Shown piece after piece: positions 18,255 through 27,729 of a stretch of DNA of 64,000 bases. Numbering within the stretch: the stretch's first letter is position 1; the number at the start of each line of letters is the position of its first letter. The notes under the pieces are model-generated. The model was not told where the DNA came from, did no database searches, and saw only the letters and a program-made list of their open reading frames with translations. The translations under genes were made by a program, and so were the position numbers. Where the stretch lies: assembly GCF_029892045.1 (NCBI RefSeq), contig NZ_CP120368.1, positions 2,168,001 to 2,232,000 of the forward strand. Reading direction: 5' to 3'. The DNA comes from Sinorhizobium numidicum (lineage in GTDB: Bacteria; Pseudomonadota; Alphaproteobacteria; Rhizobiales; Rhizobiaceae).

Positions 18255-19538
18255 TCAAGCCGGCTCGGCGGTCATCACAAGGCTGGCGTTCTGGCCGCCG
18301 AAACCGAACGAATTCGACAGCACCGCAGTCACCTGCTGGCTGCGCTTCGCGTTCGGCACGACGTCGAGAACGATCGCCGGGTCCGGGTTCTGGTAGTTGA
18401 TCGTCGGCGGCAGCGTGCCGGTGAGCATCGTCTGCAGCGAGAACACCGCCTCGACCGCGCCGGCGGCCGTCAGCGTATGGCCGATCATCGATTTGTTGGA
18501 CGAAACGGGGATCGCCGGCAGACGCTCGCCGAAGACGGCGGACATGGAGAGATATTCCATCTTGTCGTTTTCGGGCGTCGACGTGCCGTGGGCATTGATA
18601 TAGCCGATGCCGGTTTCGTCGATGCCGGCGTCTTCGAGCGCGGCGCGAATGGTCGCGATCGCCGGTCCGCCATCGGGCGACGAGCGCGTGCGGTGGAAGA
18701 GATCGGCCTTTTCGCCGCAACCCTTGAGAATGCCATAGACGCGAGCGCCGCGGGCAAGCGCTGCTTCCAGCGATTCGAGCACCAATGTCGCTGCACCTTC
18801 GGCAATGACAAAGCCGTCGCGATCCTTGGTGAAAGGCTTCGAGGCCTTTTCCGGCGCGTCGTTCTGGGTGGAAAGCGCGGAAAGCAACGAGAAGCGGATG
18901 AGCGCCTCGGCGCTGACCGAGCCGTCGGTCGCGACCGTGAGTGCGCGGTCAGTGCGCCCCTGGCGGATTGCCTCGACGCCAAGCTGGATCGCGGTCGCGC
19001 CGGAAGCGCAGGCTGTCGAAAGCGTCACAGGAAGACCGCGGGTCCCGAACCGGTCCGCAAGCCGCTCCGAGATCGATCCGAAGAGAGCGGCCTCGTGAAA
19101 TACCGGATCCGCCTTCTGGCGCATCGCCGCGAGGAAACGGTTATAAGCGTCGCCCGGACGCTCCGACGGCGGCGAGCGATCGGCAAGCTCGAAGCGGGCG
19201 CTCCATTCCGGTTCGATCGGCGGGGCGGCCAGAAACAAGGGACCGTTGAAATCGCCGGAAAGGCCGGCCTGGGCCAGCGCTTCCAGCGTCGTCTCGCGCG
19301 CCATCGCATAGGAACGCTCGACGGCGTTTGCCGCCGGCAGTTCGATGAAATCCACCGTCCCGCTGATGCGCGTGGAAAGCTTCTCGGTCGGGAAACGGCT
19401 GATCTTGTGAATGCCTGAAACGCCGCCGGTGAGCGCCGCCCAATTGTCTTCGAGACCTTGGCCGAGCGAGGTGATGACGCCCATGCCGGTAACGGCGACG
19501 ATCGGACGGCCGAGGTGATCGGTGTAAGCCTTGCTCAT
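18255..19538 (-). CDS. fabF2XL: 3-oxoacyl-ACP synthase FabF2XL, catalytically complete
   Basis: This 427-residue condensing enzyme elongates the acyl chain on AcpXL. All catalytic residues are present: Cys177 in STACASG, His317 in NAHGTSTPEND and His354 in KSMIGHTLTAAG. It lies 12 bp after the other ketosynthase-like gene (fabF1XL). The numbering of the two fabF copies follows common rhizobial usage and may differ between annotations. Confidence 0.92.
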   Translation of the reverse strand: MSKAYTDHLGRPIVAVTGMGVITSLGQGLEDNWAALTGGVSGIHKISRFPTEKLSTRISGTVDFIELPAANAVERSYAMARETTLEALAQAGLSGDFNGPLFLAAPPIEPEWSARFELADRSPPSERPGDAYNRFLAAMRQKADPVFHEAALFGSISERLADRFGTRGLPVTLSTACASGATAIQLGVEAIRQGRTDRALTVATDGSVSAEALIRFSLLSALSTQNDAPEKASKPFTKDRDGFVIAEGAATLVLESLEAALARGARVYGILKGCGEKADLFHRTRSSPDGGPAIATIRAALEDAGIDETGIGYINAHGTSTPENDKMEYLSMSAVFGERLPAIPVSSNKSMIGHTLTAAGAVEAVFSLQTMLTGTLPPTINYQNPDPAIVLDVVPNAKRSQQVTAVLSNSFGFGGQNASLVMTAEPA

Positions 19539-19550
19539 GGTTGAGCTCCC

Positions 19551-20753
19551 TTATTCCGCGGAAAGCACGGCGATGCCTTCGCCGCGGGCATGGCCGATGG
19601 TTGTGACGATCGCCGCCTTGGCAGGTGCCGCCATAGGCGCTTCGGCGTTGGGATCGAAGGACGGAACCTTCGCCGCATGACCGAGCGAAAGAGCGGCAAA
19701 CGCCATGCCGACCGGGAACTGCGCTTCGATGCCATGGCCGACCAGGCCGCCATAGGCGCGGACCGGTCGCCCGGCGAGTTCCGTCTCAAGGAATGCCTTT
19801 TCACGCTGGGCGAGGTCGTGGAAGCCCGAGGTGCCGGAAAAGACGACGGTCGATTGCGGATCGAATGTCGCCGCGGGCTCTGCCAGATCCTTCAGGCGCG
19901 CCTCGAACCGGCCATCCTCGCGGCTGCCACGGTCGCCACCGATCGCCTCGATCGTGGCGTAGATGCGGGCGCCGCGCGCTTCCGCATATTGGCGGGATTC
20001 GAGAACGAGGAAAGCGCCGACCGAGCCGAGGATAAGGCCGCCACCGTTTTCGGGCTTGCGCGACCAGATCGGCTGCCATTCTCCGAGCGCATGACCGTGG
20101 ATGGCCTCGATCAGCAGGATGATGTCGAGACGCTCGGCCGAAAAAGCGCCGCCGACGAGCGTATGCGTCGATTGCCCGGCCTTGATGCGGGCAAAAGCGG
20201 TCTCGACCGCCGAAATTCCGGCGGCTTCTTCGCCCATGAAGGTGCGCGACGAACCCGTCACCTTGTGGACGATGGAAATATTGCCGGCGAGCAGATTGGA
20301 AAGTTGGGCGAGAAAGAGCGTCGGACGCAACTCCGTCGTCAGCTTCTCGTTCAGAAGATGTTCGCGGTCGTTGCGCTTCAGGCCTTCGTCGACGATCAGC
20401 GAATCGACGGTAATGTCGCGCTCCCCACCGCCGGCAGCGACGATCATATCCATGCTGCCGCAGGCGTCGAGATTGTCCTTCAACCCCGCGTCATCGAGCG
20501 CAAGGCCGGCGGCGAAAACGCCAAGGCGCTGCCAGTTCTCCATCTGACGCTGATCGCCGCGCTTGGCGATCTGCTGCGACCAATCGATCTCCGGCAGCGG
20601 ATGGACGGGATAGGGCGCAAAACGTTCCGTCTCGATCCTGACCTTCGGCGGCTCGGCAGCGCACAACAACGCCACGTGCGGCTCGACGCCAACGCCCTGG
20701 CTCGTCACGATGCCGACGCCTGTGATCACCACGTCGTTTGCGGATTTCGTCAT
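19551..20753 (-). CDS. fabF1XL: Ketosynthase-like protein FabF1XL lacking the active-site cysteine
   Basis: This 400-residue protein has the thiolase-like ketosynthase fold (VVITGVGIVTSQG at the N-terminus, GLVGHGIEAQFPVG near residue 336). At the nucleophile position it reads GSSRTFMGEEAAG (167-179) with no cysteine, and the first histidine motif is replaced by SGTSGFH (306-312); only the GH at 339-340 is kept. It is thus probably not a condensing enzyme by itself and resembles chain-length-factor subunits. The start at 20753 lies 3 bp after the fabZXL stop. Confidence 0.85.
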   Translation of the reverse strand: MTKSANDVVITGVGIVTSQGVGVEPHVALLCAAEPPKVRIETERFAPYPVHPLPEIDWSQQIAKRGDQRQMENWQRLGVFAAGLALDDAGLKDNLDACGSMDMIVAAGGGERDITVDSLIVDEGLKRNDREHLLNEKLTTELRPTLFLAQLSNLLAGNISIVHKVTGSSRTFMGEEAAGISAVETAFARIKAGQSTHTLVGGAFSAERLDIILLIEAIHGHALGEWQPIWSRKPENGGGLILGSVGAFLVLESRQYAEARGARIYATIEAIGGDRGSREDGRFEARLKDLAEPAATFDPQSTVVFSGTSGFHDLAQREKAFLETELAGRPVRAYGGLVGHGIEAQFPVGMAFAALSLGHAAKVPSFDPNAEAPMAAPAKAAIVTTIGHARGEGIAVLSAE

Positions 20754-20755
20754 CT

Positions 20756-21232
20756 TCACTTCTCCGAACCGGCCGTCGCGGCCATCAGCCCCAGTTCCTC
20801 GGCACGCTTGCGGACGATATCGCCGAGCGGTACCTGATCGAACGGAAGCGTTCTCAGCTTCAACTGGGCGTCGCATATCTTCTTGCCGCCCGAAGTGATC
20901 CTGGCCTTGGTCACGGCAAAGCCGGACCCTTCATGCTCAAGCAGGGCTTCGATCTCAAGTTCGGCGGAAGGCTCGACGAAGCTGCGCATTTTGGCGCCAT
21001 CGACCGACATCAGGAACGGCATCGCCGCAAATTTCGTCGCCGCCAGCACGAGGAAGCCGGAGGCCTGTGCCATCGTCTCGATCAGCAACACACCGGGAAC
21101 CAGCGGATAGCCCGGGAAATGCCCCTCGAAGACCGGACTCTTCTCCGGCACGACGGACCGCGCCGTCAGGCGACCGGCCGCAAGATCGATGCTCTCGACC
21201 CGATCGATCATCTGAAAATATTCAAGGAGCAT
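20756..21232 (-). CDS. fabZXL: 3-hydroxyacyl-ACP dehydratase FabZXL
   Basis: This 158-residue hot-dog-fold dehydratase of the very-long-chain pathway removes water from 3-hydroxyacyl-AcpXL. The motif GHFPGYPLVPGVLLIETMAQ holds the catalytic histidine and glutamate. It lies between acpXL (115 bp upstream) and fabF1XL (3 bp downstream), in the standard rhizobial order. Confidence 0.93.
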   Translation of the reverse strand: MLLEYFQMIDRVESIDLAAGRLTARSVVPEKSPVFEGHFPGYPLVPGVLLIETMAQASGFLVLAATKFAAMPFLMSVDGAKMRSFVEPSAELEIEALLEHEGSGFAVTKARITSGGKKICDAQLKLRTLPFDQVPLGDIVRKRAEELGLMAATAGSEK

Positions 21233-21347
21233 GAAGGCTCACCCTATTGGTTTCGCGCTCAAGTAAAAATGCCGATGCCGCCTGTCAAGCGCCGGACGTG
21301 ACAGGCGGCATCGGGAAACGGATCGAACCGTGCCAGCGGAAGGTCAA

Positions 21348-21626
21348 TCAGGCCTTAGCGGCCCGGAGTTCATCGATCTTCGCGCAAAGATTCTTCAGAA
21401 CAAAGTATTCTTCGGTCGAGACCTTGCCTTCGTTGACTTCCTGAGTCCACTGCTCGAGCGGGATCTTGATGCCGAATTCCTTATCGATCGCAAAAACGAT
21501 ATCCAGGAAGTCCAGACTGTCGATGCCGAGATCATCGATCGTGTGGCTTTCCGGCTTGATCGTCTCGCGGTCGATCTCGCTCGTTTCCGCAATGATATCG
21601 GCAACCTTGTCGAATGTAGCTGTCAC
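21348..21626 (-). CDS. acpXL: Acyl carrier protein AcpXL
   Basis: This 92-residue special acyl carrier carries the 27-hydroxyoctacosanoyl chain for lipid A. The phosphopantetheine attachment serine is Ser37 in [16 protein letters not shown]. The protein is acidic and mostly helical. It is the first gene of the cluster that runs to lpxXL, so the promoter should lie upstream of 21626. Confidence 0.96.
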   Translation of the reverse strand: MTATFDKVADIIAETSEIDRETIKPESHTIDDLGIDSLDFLDIVFAIDKEFGIKIPLEQWTQEVNEGKVSTEEYFVLKNLCAKIDELRAAKA

Positions 21627-21758
21627 GCGCTTACCTCTTAAAATTCGAGTCTTGCGAACCCTATAGAAAAATGCACCGCAAAAGCCAATGCCCCTCGCCT
21701 TTTGCGGGCGCGATTTGAAAAACGGTGTTGCTAAACGGCGACCGAGTTCCGGCGCCGC

Positions 21759-22536
21759 TCAGAGCCTTTGCTCGCCGGTCGCCGAAGCGCCGAGGCCGAA
21801 TATATCTACCGCTGCCAATCGCGGATCATCGAGAAGAATCGCATCGGGACCGGCAGAGCGCAGCCTTTCGAGCCCTTCGCTGTCGACCAAGCCGACCGGA
21901 AACGGCGGATATTCAGGCAACGGGATTGCGCGGGGTTGCCCGACCATAACGGCGAGGCGCAGCCCGGCAGTGCGCACGGCGGCTGCGCGTTCGGCATTCG
22001 CTTCTCCCTGCCACAGCCTGAACCAGCTTGCGCCCGCCCGCCGCGCTGCCGGAGCCGAATCCGGATCGCCGAGAAAAGCCAGGATTGCGATGTCTGCCAT
22101 GGCGGCGCGGGCTGCGACGATAAGATTGACGCAGCATTGTTCGCCCGACTGCCTTTGCGCGCACCACTTCATGGATGATTTGCGAAAGATACGCCAGGCC
22201 TGTGAGCTTGATGTCCAGCAGGATACCCATCGGCTCGGAAGCCGAGAGCGCATCCTCGAGCGTCATCACCGCCGGTAGCATGCTTCGAAGCGTCGCCATA
22301 TCAACGTCCGCCACCGCGCGAGGATCGCTGCATAGCCGCCGGAGATCGGCGTCGTGCATGCAAACGAGAGCTCCGTCCTTCGTGAGGCGAACGTCCGTCT
22401 CGACCGCATGCGCCCCAGCCACCGCGGCAGCACGGAACGCGGCTATTGTATTTTCAGCGGCGAGAGTTGCACCGCCGCGATGTGCGATAATGAGCGGTTT
22501 GAGTTCGGAGGTGTTCCAAAAGTTGCCGGTCATCAC
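21759..22536 (-). pseudogene. Glycerophosphodiester phosphodiesterase, frameshifted
   Basis: The first 135 or so codons from 22536 match a GDPD enzyme: IIAHRGGATLAAENTIAAFR, HAVETDVRLTKDGALVCMHD with catalytic His, Glu, Asp. Near 22120-22150 the frame is lost. The expected continuation (NLIVAARAAMADIAILAFLG and on to ASATGEQRL) is in another frame ending at 21759. Removing one base around the CTGCGTC stretch would restore one chain of about 258 residues. It is either an inactive gene or a sequencing error. GDPDs hydrolyse glycerophosphodiesters from phospholipids. Confidence 0.8.
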
Positions 22537-22560
22537 CTATCCGAAGCGCCGCCGAGATTT

Positions 22561-23544
22561 TTAAAAAAGCAGGAAAGGAAGAGCCAGCACGGCAAAAGCC
22601 AGTGCCATCGCCAAACAGGCCGCATAGAAGACGGATATGGCGTCATCGACATCGTCTGCGGTCGCGACCGGCCGGCCGGCGTCATGAATCATAGGCTCGT
22701 CGACCACCACTCCGCCGTAGGTCCTGGGTCCGGCAAGCTGTATATCCAGCGCACCCGCCATTGCAGCCTCGGGCCAGCCGGAATTGGGCGAGCGGTGGAG
22801 TCCGTGATCGCGCAGCGCCACGTCGATTGCGGCCTTCGCGGCCTCCGCACCCCGCTTCAAGTAGGCGCCTGCGGCGACGAGCAGGATCGAAAGTCTTGCG
22901 GCCGGCAGGTTGGCAAGGTCGTCCAGCCGCGCCGAGGCCCAGCCGAAATGGAGATATTTCGGGCTCTTGTGACCGATCATCGAATCTGCGGTGTTCAACA
23001 TCTTGTAGGCGAAGAGGCCGGGAAGCCCGCCGACCGCATACCAGAAGGCAGGCGCGACCACACCGTCGGAGAAGTTTTCGGCGAGGCTCTCGATCGCGGC
23101 GCGGCAGACGGCAGGTTCGTCGAGCGTCTTCGGATCGCGTCCGACGATCATCGATACTGCCTCGCGGCCGCCCGCAAGGCCGTCTCGGCGCAAACCCTCG
23201 GCGACACGCGCAACATGATCGCCGAGACTTTTTTGGCCGAGGAAAACGGCAATGACCATCGCCTCGAACACGAAGCCGACGGCGCCGAGAACATCAAACA
23301 GGCGGTGCAGGACGACGCCCGCCGCGATGCTTGCGACGAGCAGGATGAGGATCGTCGCCGCACCCCACATCTTCAACATGCCGTTTCCGGCCCTGCCGCG
23401 GTTGAACGTCTCATCGAAAAAGCCGATTGCCTTGCCGAAGAGGACCACCGGATGGGTCAAGCGCGACCAAAGCCAGTCCGGATCGCCGACGAAACGGTCG
23501 ATCAGCAGCGCGACGACGAGGATGAGGAGAATTTCCACTGACAC
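22561..23544 (-). CDS. cobD: Adenosylcobinamide-phosphate synthase CobD
   Basis: Joins (R)-1-amino-2-propanol (or its phosphate) to adenosylcobyric acid, giving adenosylcobinamide (phosphate), at the inner membrane. The 327-residue protein has an N-terminal hydrophobic helix (ILLILVVALLIDRF), the family motif GDPDWLWSRLTHPVVLFG, and several further membrane segments. Its start abuts the cobC stop with no gap, indicating co-translation. Confidence 0.95.
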   Translation of the reverse strand: MSVEILLILVVALLIDRFVGDPDWLWSRLTHPVVLFGKAIGFFDETFNRGRAGNGMLKMWGAATILILLVASIAAGVVLHRLFDVLGAVGFVFEAMVIAVFLGQKSLGDHVARVAEGLRRDGLAGGREAVSMIVGRDPKTLDEPAVCRAAIESLAENFSDGVVAPAFWYAVGGLPGLFAYKMLNTADSMIGHKSPKYLHFGWASARLDDLANLPAARLSILLVAAGAYLKRGAEAAKAAIDVALRDHGLHRSPNSGWPEAAMAGALDIQLAGPRTYGGVVVDEPMIHDAGRPVATADDVDDAISVFYAACLAMALAFAVLALPFLLF

Positions 23545-24546
23545 TTACGCACCTACCCGGCTCAAGGCATCGGCAAGACGACGATCGCCGCTTTCATCCG
23601 CCGCAAGTCCGATCCGCAGCCAGTGCGGATTGTAGTCGAACTTGCGCGTCAGGATGCGCTCTTCGCAGAGTGTCGTATGAAGATCGTATGCCCGTTCATG
23701 TTCGATAAGGGCGAAAAGCCCCGTGCCGCCGATGATCCTGAGCCTAGCACCATGCAGCACGGCATCGAGCCCGGCCTTGCGCTCCGCGATGCCCTTCGCA
23801 ATCGCGCCGTTATCGGCGTCCATAAGCTTCGCAGAGACAGCGAGCGCTGGGCCTGAAACGGCCCAGGGGCCGAGCCATTCACGGAAGCCGTCCATGATCG
23901 CGCCGATGGCGACCACGAAGCCGAGCCTCAGGCCCGCAAGCCCGAAGAACTTGCCGAAGGAGCGGAGGACGATGAGGTTGTCGTGAGCGTTCACGTGAGG
24001 CGCGACGCTCGCCTCTGGCTGAAGATCGCCGAATGCCTCGTCAACGATGAGAAGGCCGCCATGCGCCTTCATCGTCTCGGCCATGGCGAGGATTTCCGCA
24101 CGCGGGAAAAGCCTGCCGGTCGGATTGTTGGGATTGACGATCACGGCGAGGTCGCGCTCGACGGCAAGATCGTCGGCACACTCGACATGGTCTACAATCA
24201 GCCCGGCGGCTTTCAGCACCCGGGCATATTCGCCGTAGGTCGGCGCGAAGACTGCGGCGCGCTTCGTCGCCTGCGCAAGTCGCGGCAACAACTGGATCAC
24301 GGCCTGCGTGCCGGGCGCCGGCAGCGGCATGAGATCGCCAGTTCCGTAGTAACGGCTCGCCGCGGCGCGGGCCGCCTCCTCCAAGTGCCGGTCCGGCAGG
24401 CGGTGCCAGACGCGCGGATCGATTTCCGGAACGGCGACGGGGCAAGGATTGATGCCGGTCGAAAGGTCGAGCCAATCGCCCGGCGCGCCGCCGAAGCGAG
24501 TTGCAGCTTCCGTGATGTCGCCGCCATGGATGATCGGAGCGGTCAT
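23545..24546 (-). CDS. cobC: Threonine-phosphate decarboxylase-like CobC
   Basis: This 333-residue PLP enzyme of the aspartate-aminotransferase fold supplies the aminopropanol moiety in cobalamin synthesis. It shows LDLSTGINPCP at the N-terminus, NPNNPTGRLFPRAE, and LRSFGKFFGLAGLRLGF with the PLP lysine. The start overlaps the cobB stop by 4 bp. Confidence 0.94.
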   Translation of the reverse strand: MTAPIIHGGDITEAATRFGGAPGDWLDLSTGINPCPVAVPEIDPRVWHRLPDRHLEEAARAAASRYYGTGDLMPLPAPGTQAVIQLLPRLAQATKRAAVFAPTYGEYARVLKAAGLIVDHVECADDLAVERDLAVIVNPNNPTGRLFPRAEILAMAETMKAHGGLLIVDEAFGDLQPEASVAPHVNAHDNLIVLRSFGKFFGLAGLRLGFVVAIGAIMDGFREWLGPWAVSGPALAVSAKLMDADNGAIAKGIAERKAGLDAVLHGARLRIIGGTGLFALIEHERAYDLHTTLCEERILTRKFDYNPHWLRIGLAADESGDRRLADALSRVGA

Positions 24547-25844
24547 GATTGCTCCGCAAGATCGATGAGATGCATGAAGGAGCCGGCGACGTTACTACGC
24601 CTCAGGCCTGCACGGCCGAGATCGATGCCTGCCGCATCCCGGACCGCAAAGAGCGGTTCTGCCGCTCCTTCGACAAGAATGGTCGCGTAATGAAATTCGT
24701 GCGCCGTCATCGGTCCATCGAAAAATGCGTTGTCGAGCGGCGCGACGCGCCGGTAGCCGAGATGCCGCTTGCGCTCGGCAAAGCTGGTGACGAGCGGTAG
24801 CAGGCCGAGCATTTCGTAACGTCTGCCGTCCGCGGCGACAAGCCCCTCGCCCAGCATCATGTACCCGCCGCACTCGCCGAAGATGCGCGTTCCGGTCTCG
24901 GCCGTAACGCGCATCGCATTATGGAAACGCGAGGCGCCGGCGAGGATTTCGGCGTGCAATTCAGGATAGCCGCCGGGGAGATAGATCGCGTCAGCCACCA
25001 GGTCGGGCGCCTCATCCGCAAGCGGCGAGAAGAAGGAGATTTCGGCGCCCTGCCCGCGCCAGCCGGCGAGCAGATGCTCATAGCAGAAGGCGAAGGCAAG
25101 GTCGCGGGCGACGGCGATTCGCTGACCGAGCGGCTTCAGAGCGGAAAGTTCCAGCTTCGGCTCCGCCGTCACAGGTGTCGCCGCGGCCAGGATGGTATCG
25201 AGGTCGCAATCGGCCTCAATGCGCGTTGCAGCGTAGTCGATGAACGTATCGAGGGTGCCGTGCTCGCCTGCCTGGACAAGGCCGAGATGACGTTCCGGCA
25301 GCTTCAATGCGCCATCCTGGCGGAGCACGCCGAAGATCGGCACCGCGACGTGGCCGAGCGCCTCGCGCAGCATCATTTCATGGCGGTCGCTGCCGACCCT
25401 GTTCAGGATGACGCCGGCAACCCGGATATCCTCACGATGATCGGCAAAGCCGCGCACCAGTGCCGCAACCGAATGGGAGAGACGCGCACAATCGACGACC
25501 AGGACCACCGCGAGCCCGAGCGTTGCAGCGAGGTCCGCCGGCGCGCCCGTGCCATCGGCGGCGCCATCGTAAAGGCCCATCATGGCCTCGACGACGAGTG
25601 TATGTCCGCTGGCAACCGCCCGCGCCGCATTGGCAACAAGCAGGTCGGGCCGCATCGCCCAGGGGTCATAATTGAGACAGGGCTCGCCGGTTGCGGCCGT
25701 GTGAAAGGCCGGGTCGATATAATCCGGCCCTGCCTTGCCCGGCGCGACAGCGATGCCGCGCCTTTTCAGCGCTCGCATCAGACCGAGCGTGACCGTCGTC
25801 TTGCCCGAACCGGAGCTCGGAGCCGCAACCAGCAGACCGCTCAT
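24543..25844 (-). CDS. cobB: Hydrogenobyrinic acid a,c-diamide synthase CobB
   Basis: Amidates carboxylates a and c of hydrogenobyrinic acid using glutamine and ATP. The 433-residue protein has an N-terminal P-loop (APSSGSGKTT, about residue 8) and a C-terminal glutaminase domain with the nucleophile Cys325 in FGECGGYM. ATG 25844 was chosen because it overlaps the cobA stop as ATGA; the frame extends further but into antisense-like sequence. Confidence 0.95.
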   Translation of the reverse strand: MSGLLVAAPSSGSGKTTVTLGLMRALKRRGIAVAPGKAGPDYIDPAFHTAATGEPCLNYDPWAMRPDLLVANAARAVASGHTLVVEAMMGLYDGAADGTGAPADLAATLGLAVVLVVDCARLSHSVAALVRGFADHREDIRVAGVILNRVGSDRHEMMLREALGHVAVPIFGVLRQDGALKLPERHLGLVQAGEHGTLDTFIDYAATRIEADCDLDTILAAATPVTAEPKLELSALKPLGQRIAVARDLAFAFCYEHLLAGWRGQGAEISFFSPLADEAPDLVADAIYLPGGYPELHAEILAGASRFHNAMRVTAETGTRIFGECGGYMMLGEGLVAADGRRYEMLGLLPLVTSFAERKRHLGYRRVAPLDNAFFDGPMTAHEFHYATILVEGAAEPLFAVRDAAGIDLGRAGLRRSNVAGSFMHLIDLAEQS

Positions 25845-26683
25845 GCCGGGTTCCGAAGAATGCGGCTCGCAAAGGGGTCGGCCGCGAGCGCACGGCCATT
25901 GAGGGCGCCGAGCCAGTCGAGCGCAGCGCGCAGCCGAACGACCTCGCCGACGACGACGATTGCCGGCGGCTCGATGCCCGACGCCGCGACATCCGCTTCC
26001 GCACGCGAAAGCGTGGTTTCGAGCACCACCTGCTCGGGCGTCGCGGCATTGCAGACGAACGCGACCGGCTCGTCCGGCGCGCGGCCGCCGGCGATCAGGT
26101 TCGCGGAAATCTGGCCGATATGCTTCATCGCCATATACATGACGATCACCGGCGAACCCTTGGCGATGCCTTCCCAATTGATCCGGTCCGGCACGACACC
26201 GGATGAATCGTGGCCGGTGAGGAAGGTCACCGCATGATTGATCTCGCGATGCGTGACTGGAATTCCCGCATAGGCGAGCCCGCCGATGCCGGCTGTGATA
26301 CCCGGGACGATGCGGAAAGGGATGCGATGCTCCACGAGCATCAAGGCTTCTTCGCCACCCCGCCCGAAGACGAAGGGATCGCCGCCCTTGAGCCGCAGCA
26401 CCCGCTGCCCGGCGCGCGCCAGCTCGACGAGCCGCAGCGAAATGTCGCGTTGTTTCGGCGACGGCTTGCCGCCGCGTTTGCCCGCAAATTCGAGCGTTGC
26501 GCCCGGCTTCGCGAGCTTCAGGCAATCGGCGTTCACAAGTGCATCATGGACGATGACGTCCGCCTGCCGCAGGGCATTGGCCGCATGGAGCGTCAGGAGG
26601 CCCGGATCGCCAGGCCCGGCGCCGACCAGCCAGACGGAACCAGGTTCGAGTTCGGGGAGGCCGGCGAAAAGCGCGTCCGTCAT
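25841..26683 (-). CDS. cobA: Uroporphyrinogen-III C-methyltransferase CobA
   Basis: Adds two SAM-derived methyl groups to uroporphyrinogen III to give precorrin-2, the branch point to cobalamin. With ATG 26683 the protein has 280 residues, the size of well-studied CobA proteins. The motif VWLVGAGPGDPGLLTL is at the N-terminus and GDPFVFGRGGEE near residue 100. There is no fused HemD or CysG domain. GGAG precedes the start at somewhat long spacing. Confidence 0.95.
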   Translation of the reverse strand: MTDALFAGLPELEPGSVWLVGAGPGDPGLLTLHAANALRQADVIVHDALVNADCLKLAKPGATLEFAGKRGGKPSPKQRDISLRLVELARAGQRVLRLKGGDPFVFGRGGEEALMLVEHRIPFRIVPGITAGIGGLAYAGIPVTHREINHAVTFLTGHDSSGVVPDRINWEGIAKGSPVIVMYMAMKHIGQISANLIAGGRAPDEPVAFVCNAATPEQVVLETTLSRAEADVAASGIEPPAIVVVGEVVRLRAALDWLGALNGRALAADPFASRILRNPA

Positions 26684-26819
26684 GGCTTCATACTCCGGTC
26701 CCGGCAAAACAGCCGATTTGGCCCGCCTTCGACAGCAGCCGATTCAATTTCACGAGAAGCAGCGGCAGGTGGCTGATTTTGTTTCCTAAACCACGTGCAT
26801 GTATGAGGACTTGAAACCA

Positions 26820-27281
26820 TCAGAAAGCCTCTGCGCCGCTTGTCACCGCATCCCGCACTCCGGCGCAACGGGCTGGTCCCGCGACGGCTGCAGTCGCACG
26901 CGCCGAGCGGACCTTCGGAACGATCAGCACAGCATCCTGCCCCGCGCCGGCAAGTGCCGCCCCTTCCGCCACCCCATGGCAGCCGGTATGGGCAAAGACG
27001 ATCTCCGAGGGATTTTGCAACCGCGGGCTTTCCGCTTCCAGCGTCGCCGCATTGAAAAAGCGGACCGGCACCGAAAAATGCCGAGCCGCCGCGTGAATGG
27101 CCGGCTCCCCTGCCCGCGCGTCCAACGAAGCGACGAAAACGACTTCGCGCGCCGATGCGCCGGCACCGGCGAGCGCCCGCTCAGCGACCGCGATCACTTC
27201 CTCGGGCGCCGTGCCGCGCTCGCAGCCGAGGCCGAGCACAAGCTTCGCGGTGGTGGCGATTGGTCCTTTGACCGAAGACAT
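26820..27281 (-). CDS. cobE: Cobalamin biosynthesis protein CobE (CbiG C-terminal type)
   Basis: This 153-residue protein shows VLGLGCERGTAPEEVI near the N-terminus and VRFFNAATLEAESPRLQNPS, both typical of the CobE/CbiG-C family, whose role in the aerobic corrin pathway is not fully defined. Start 27281 (MSSVKGP) is preferred; a longer frame to 27338 is possible. It lies 137 bp upstream of cobA and is probably the first gene of cobE-cobA-cobB-cobC-cobD. Confidence 0.88.
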   Translation of the reverse strand: MSSVKGPIATTAKLVLGLGCERGTAPEEVIAVAERALAGAGASAREVVFVASLDARAGEPAIHAAARHFSVPVRFFNAATLEAESPRLQNPSEIVFAHTGCHGVAEGAALAGAGQDAVLIVPKVRSARATAAVAGPARCAGVRDAVTSGAEAF

Positions 27282-27729
27282 TTGCGGTGCGGCTCCCCTG
27301 CAGCAGCACGCATCCGCTTCGATACGCAATTGCTGCAACTTTGATTACTGCATCGCTCACCGAAACTCTTCGAGTCCCAGGACATGCAGCGGTCGGCGTC
27401 CATACGAAGCGCCGGCCTGGGAGACACCCGCACCGGTCTGGACAGCACCGGATCAGGCCCCCTGAATGGGTCGGCCGCACCGGACGCTCTTTCAGTCCGC
27501 GTGAACGGACGCCGTCGCATGATTGTCGTTTTTACCGAAGCCTATCCGGCCGGTCAAACCGGATTGCGCCATCGACGCGTCGTAAACGGCGCAGATGAGC
27601 CCGAGCGGGCATGATCGAGGTGCCAAGGCCGCGCACCTGCGCCGAACCCGTCCGACAATCCTTTGCATTTCGTCCCGGGCTCTGACACAACGCGGAAGCA
27701 ATTTCGCTGCCTTCTTTTTCGAGTCTCCC
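27282..27729. other. Divergent intergenic region cobE / TauE-type exporter
   Basis: These 448 bp have no supported gene. I looked for a second cobalamin riboswitch: a GGGAGACACCCGC stretch near 27418 resembles the B12 box only weakly, and no GCCACTG partner motif was found, so none is called. Promoters for cobE and the exporter gene are expected here. Confidence 0.5.

Noticed and set aside
17253..19418. 721-codon plus-strand frame over the dehydrogenase and fabF2XL genes
   Set aside because: Antisense shadow of two well-supported genes, with no ribosome site or family resemblance.
27282..27729. Possible second cobalamin riboswitch before cobE
   Set aside because: A weak B12-box-like stretch occurs near 27418 but on the strand facing the exporter gene and without GCCACTG or the core stems.
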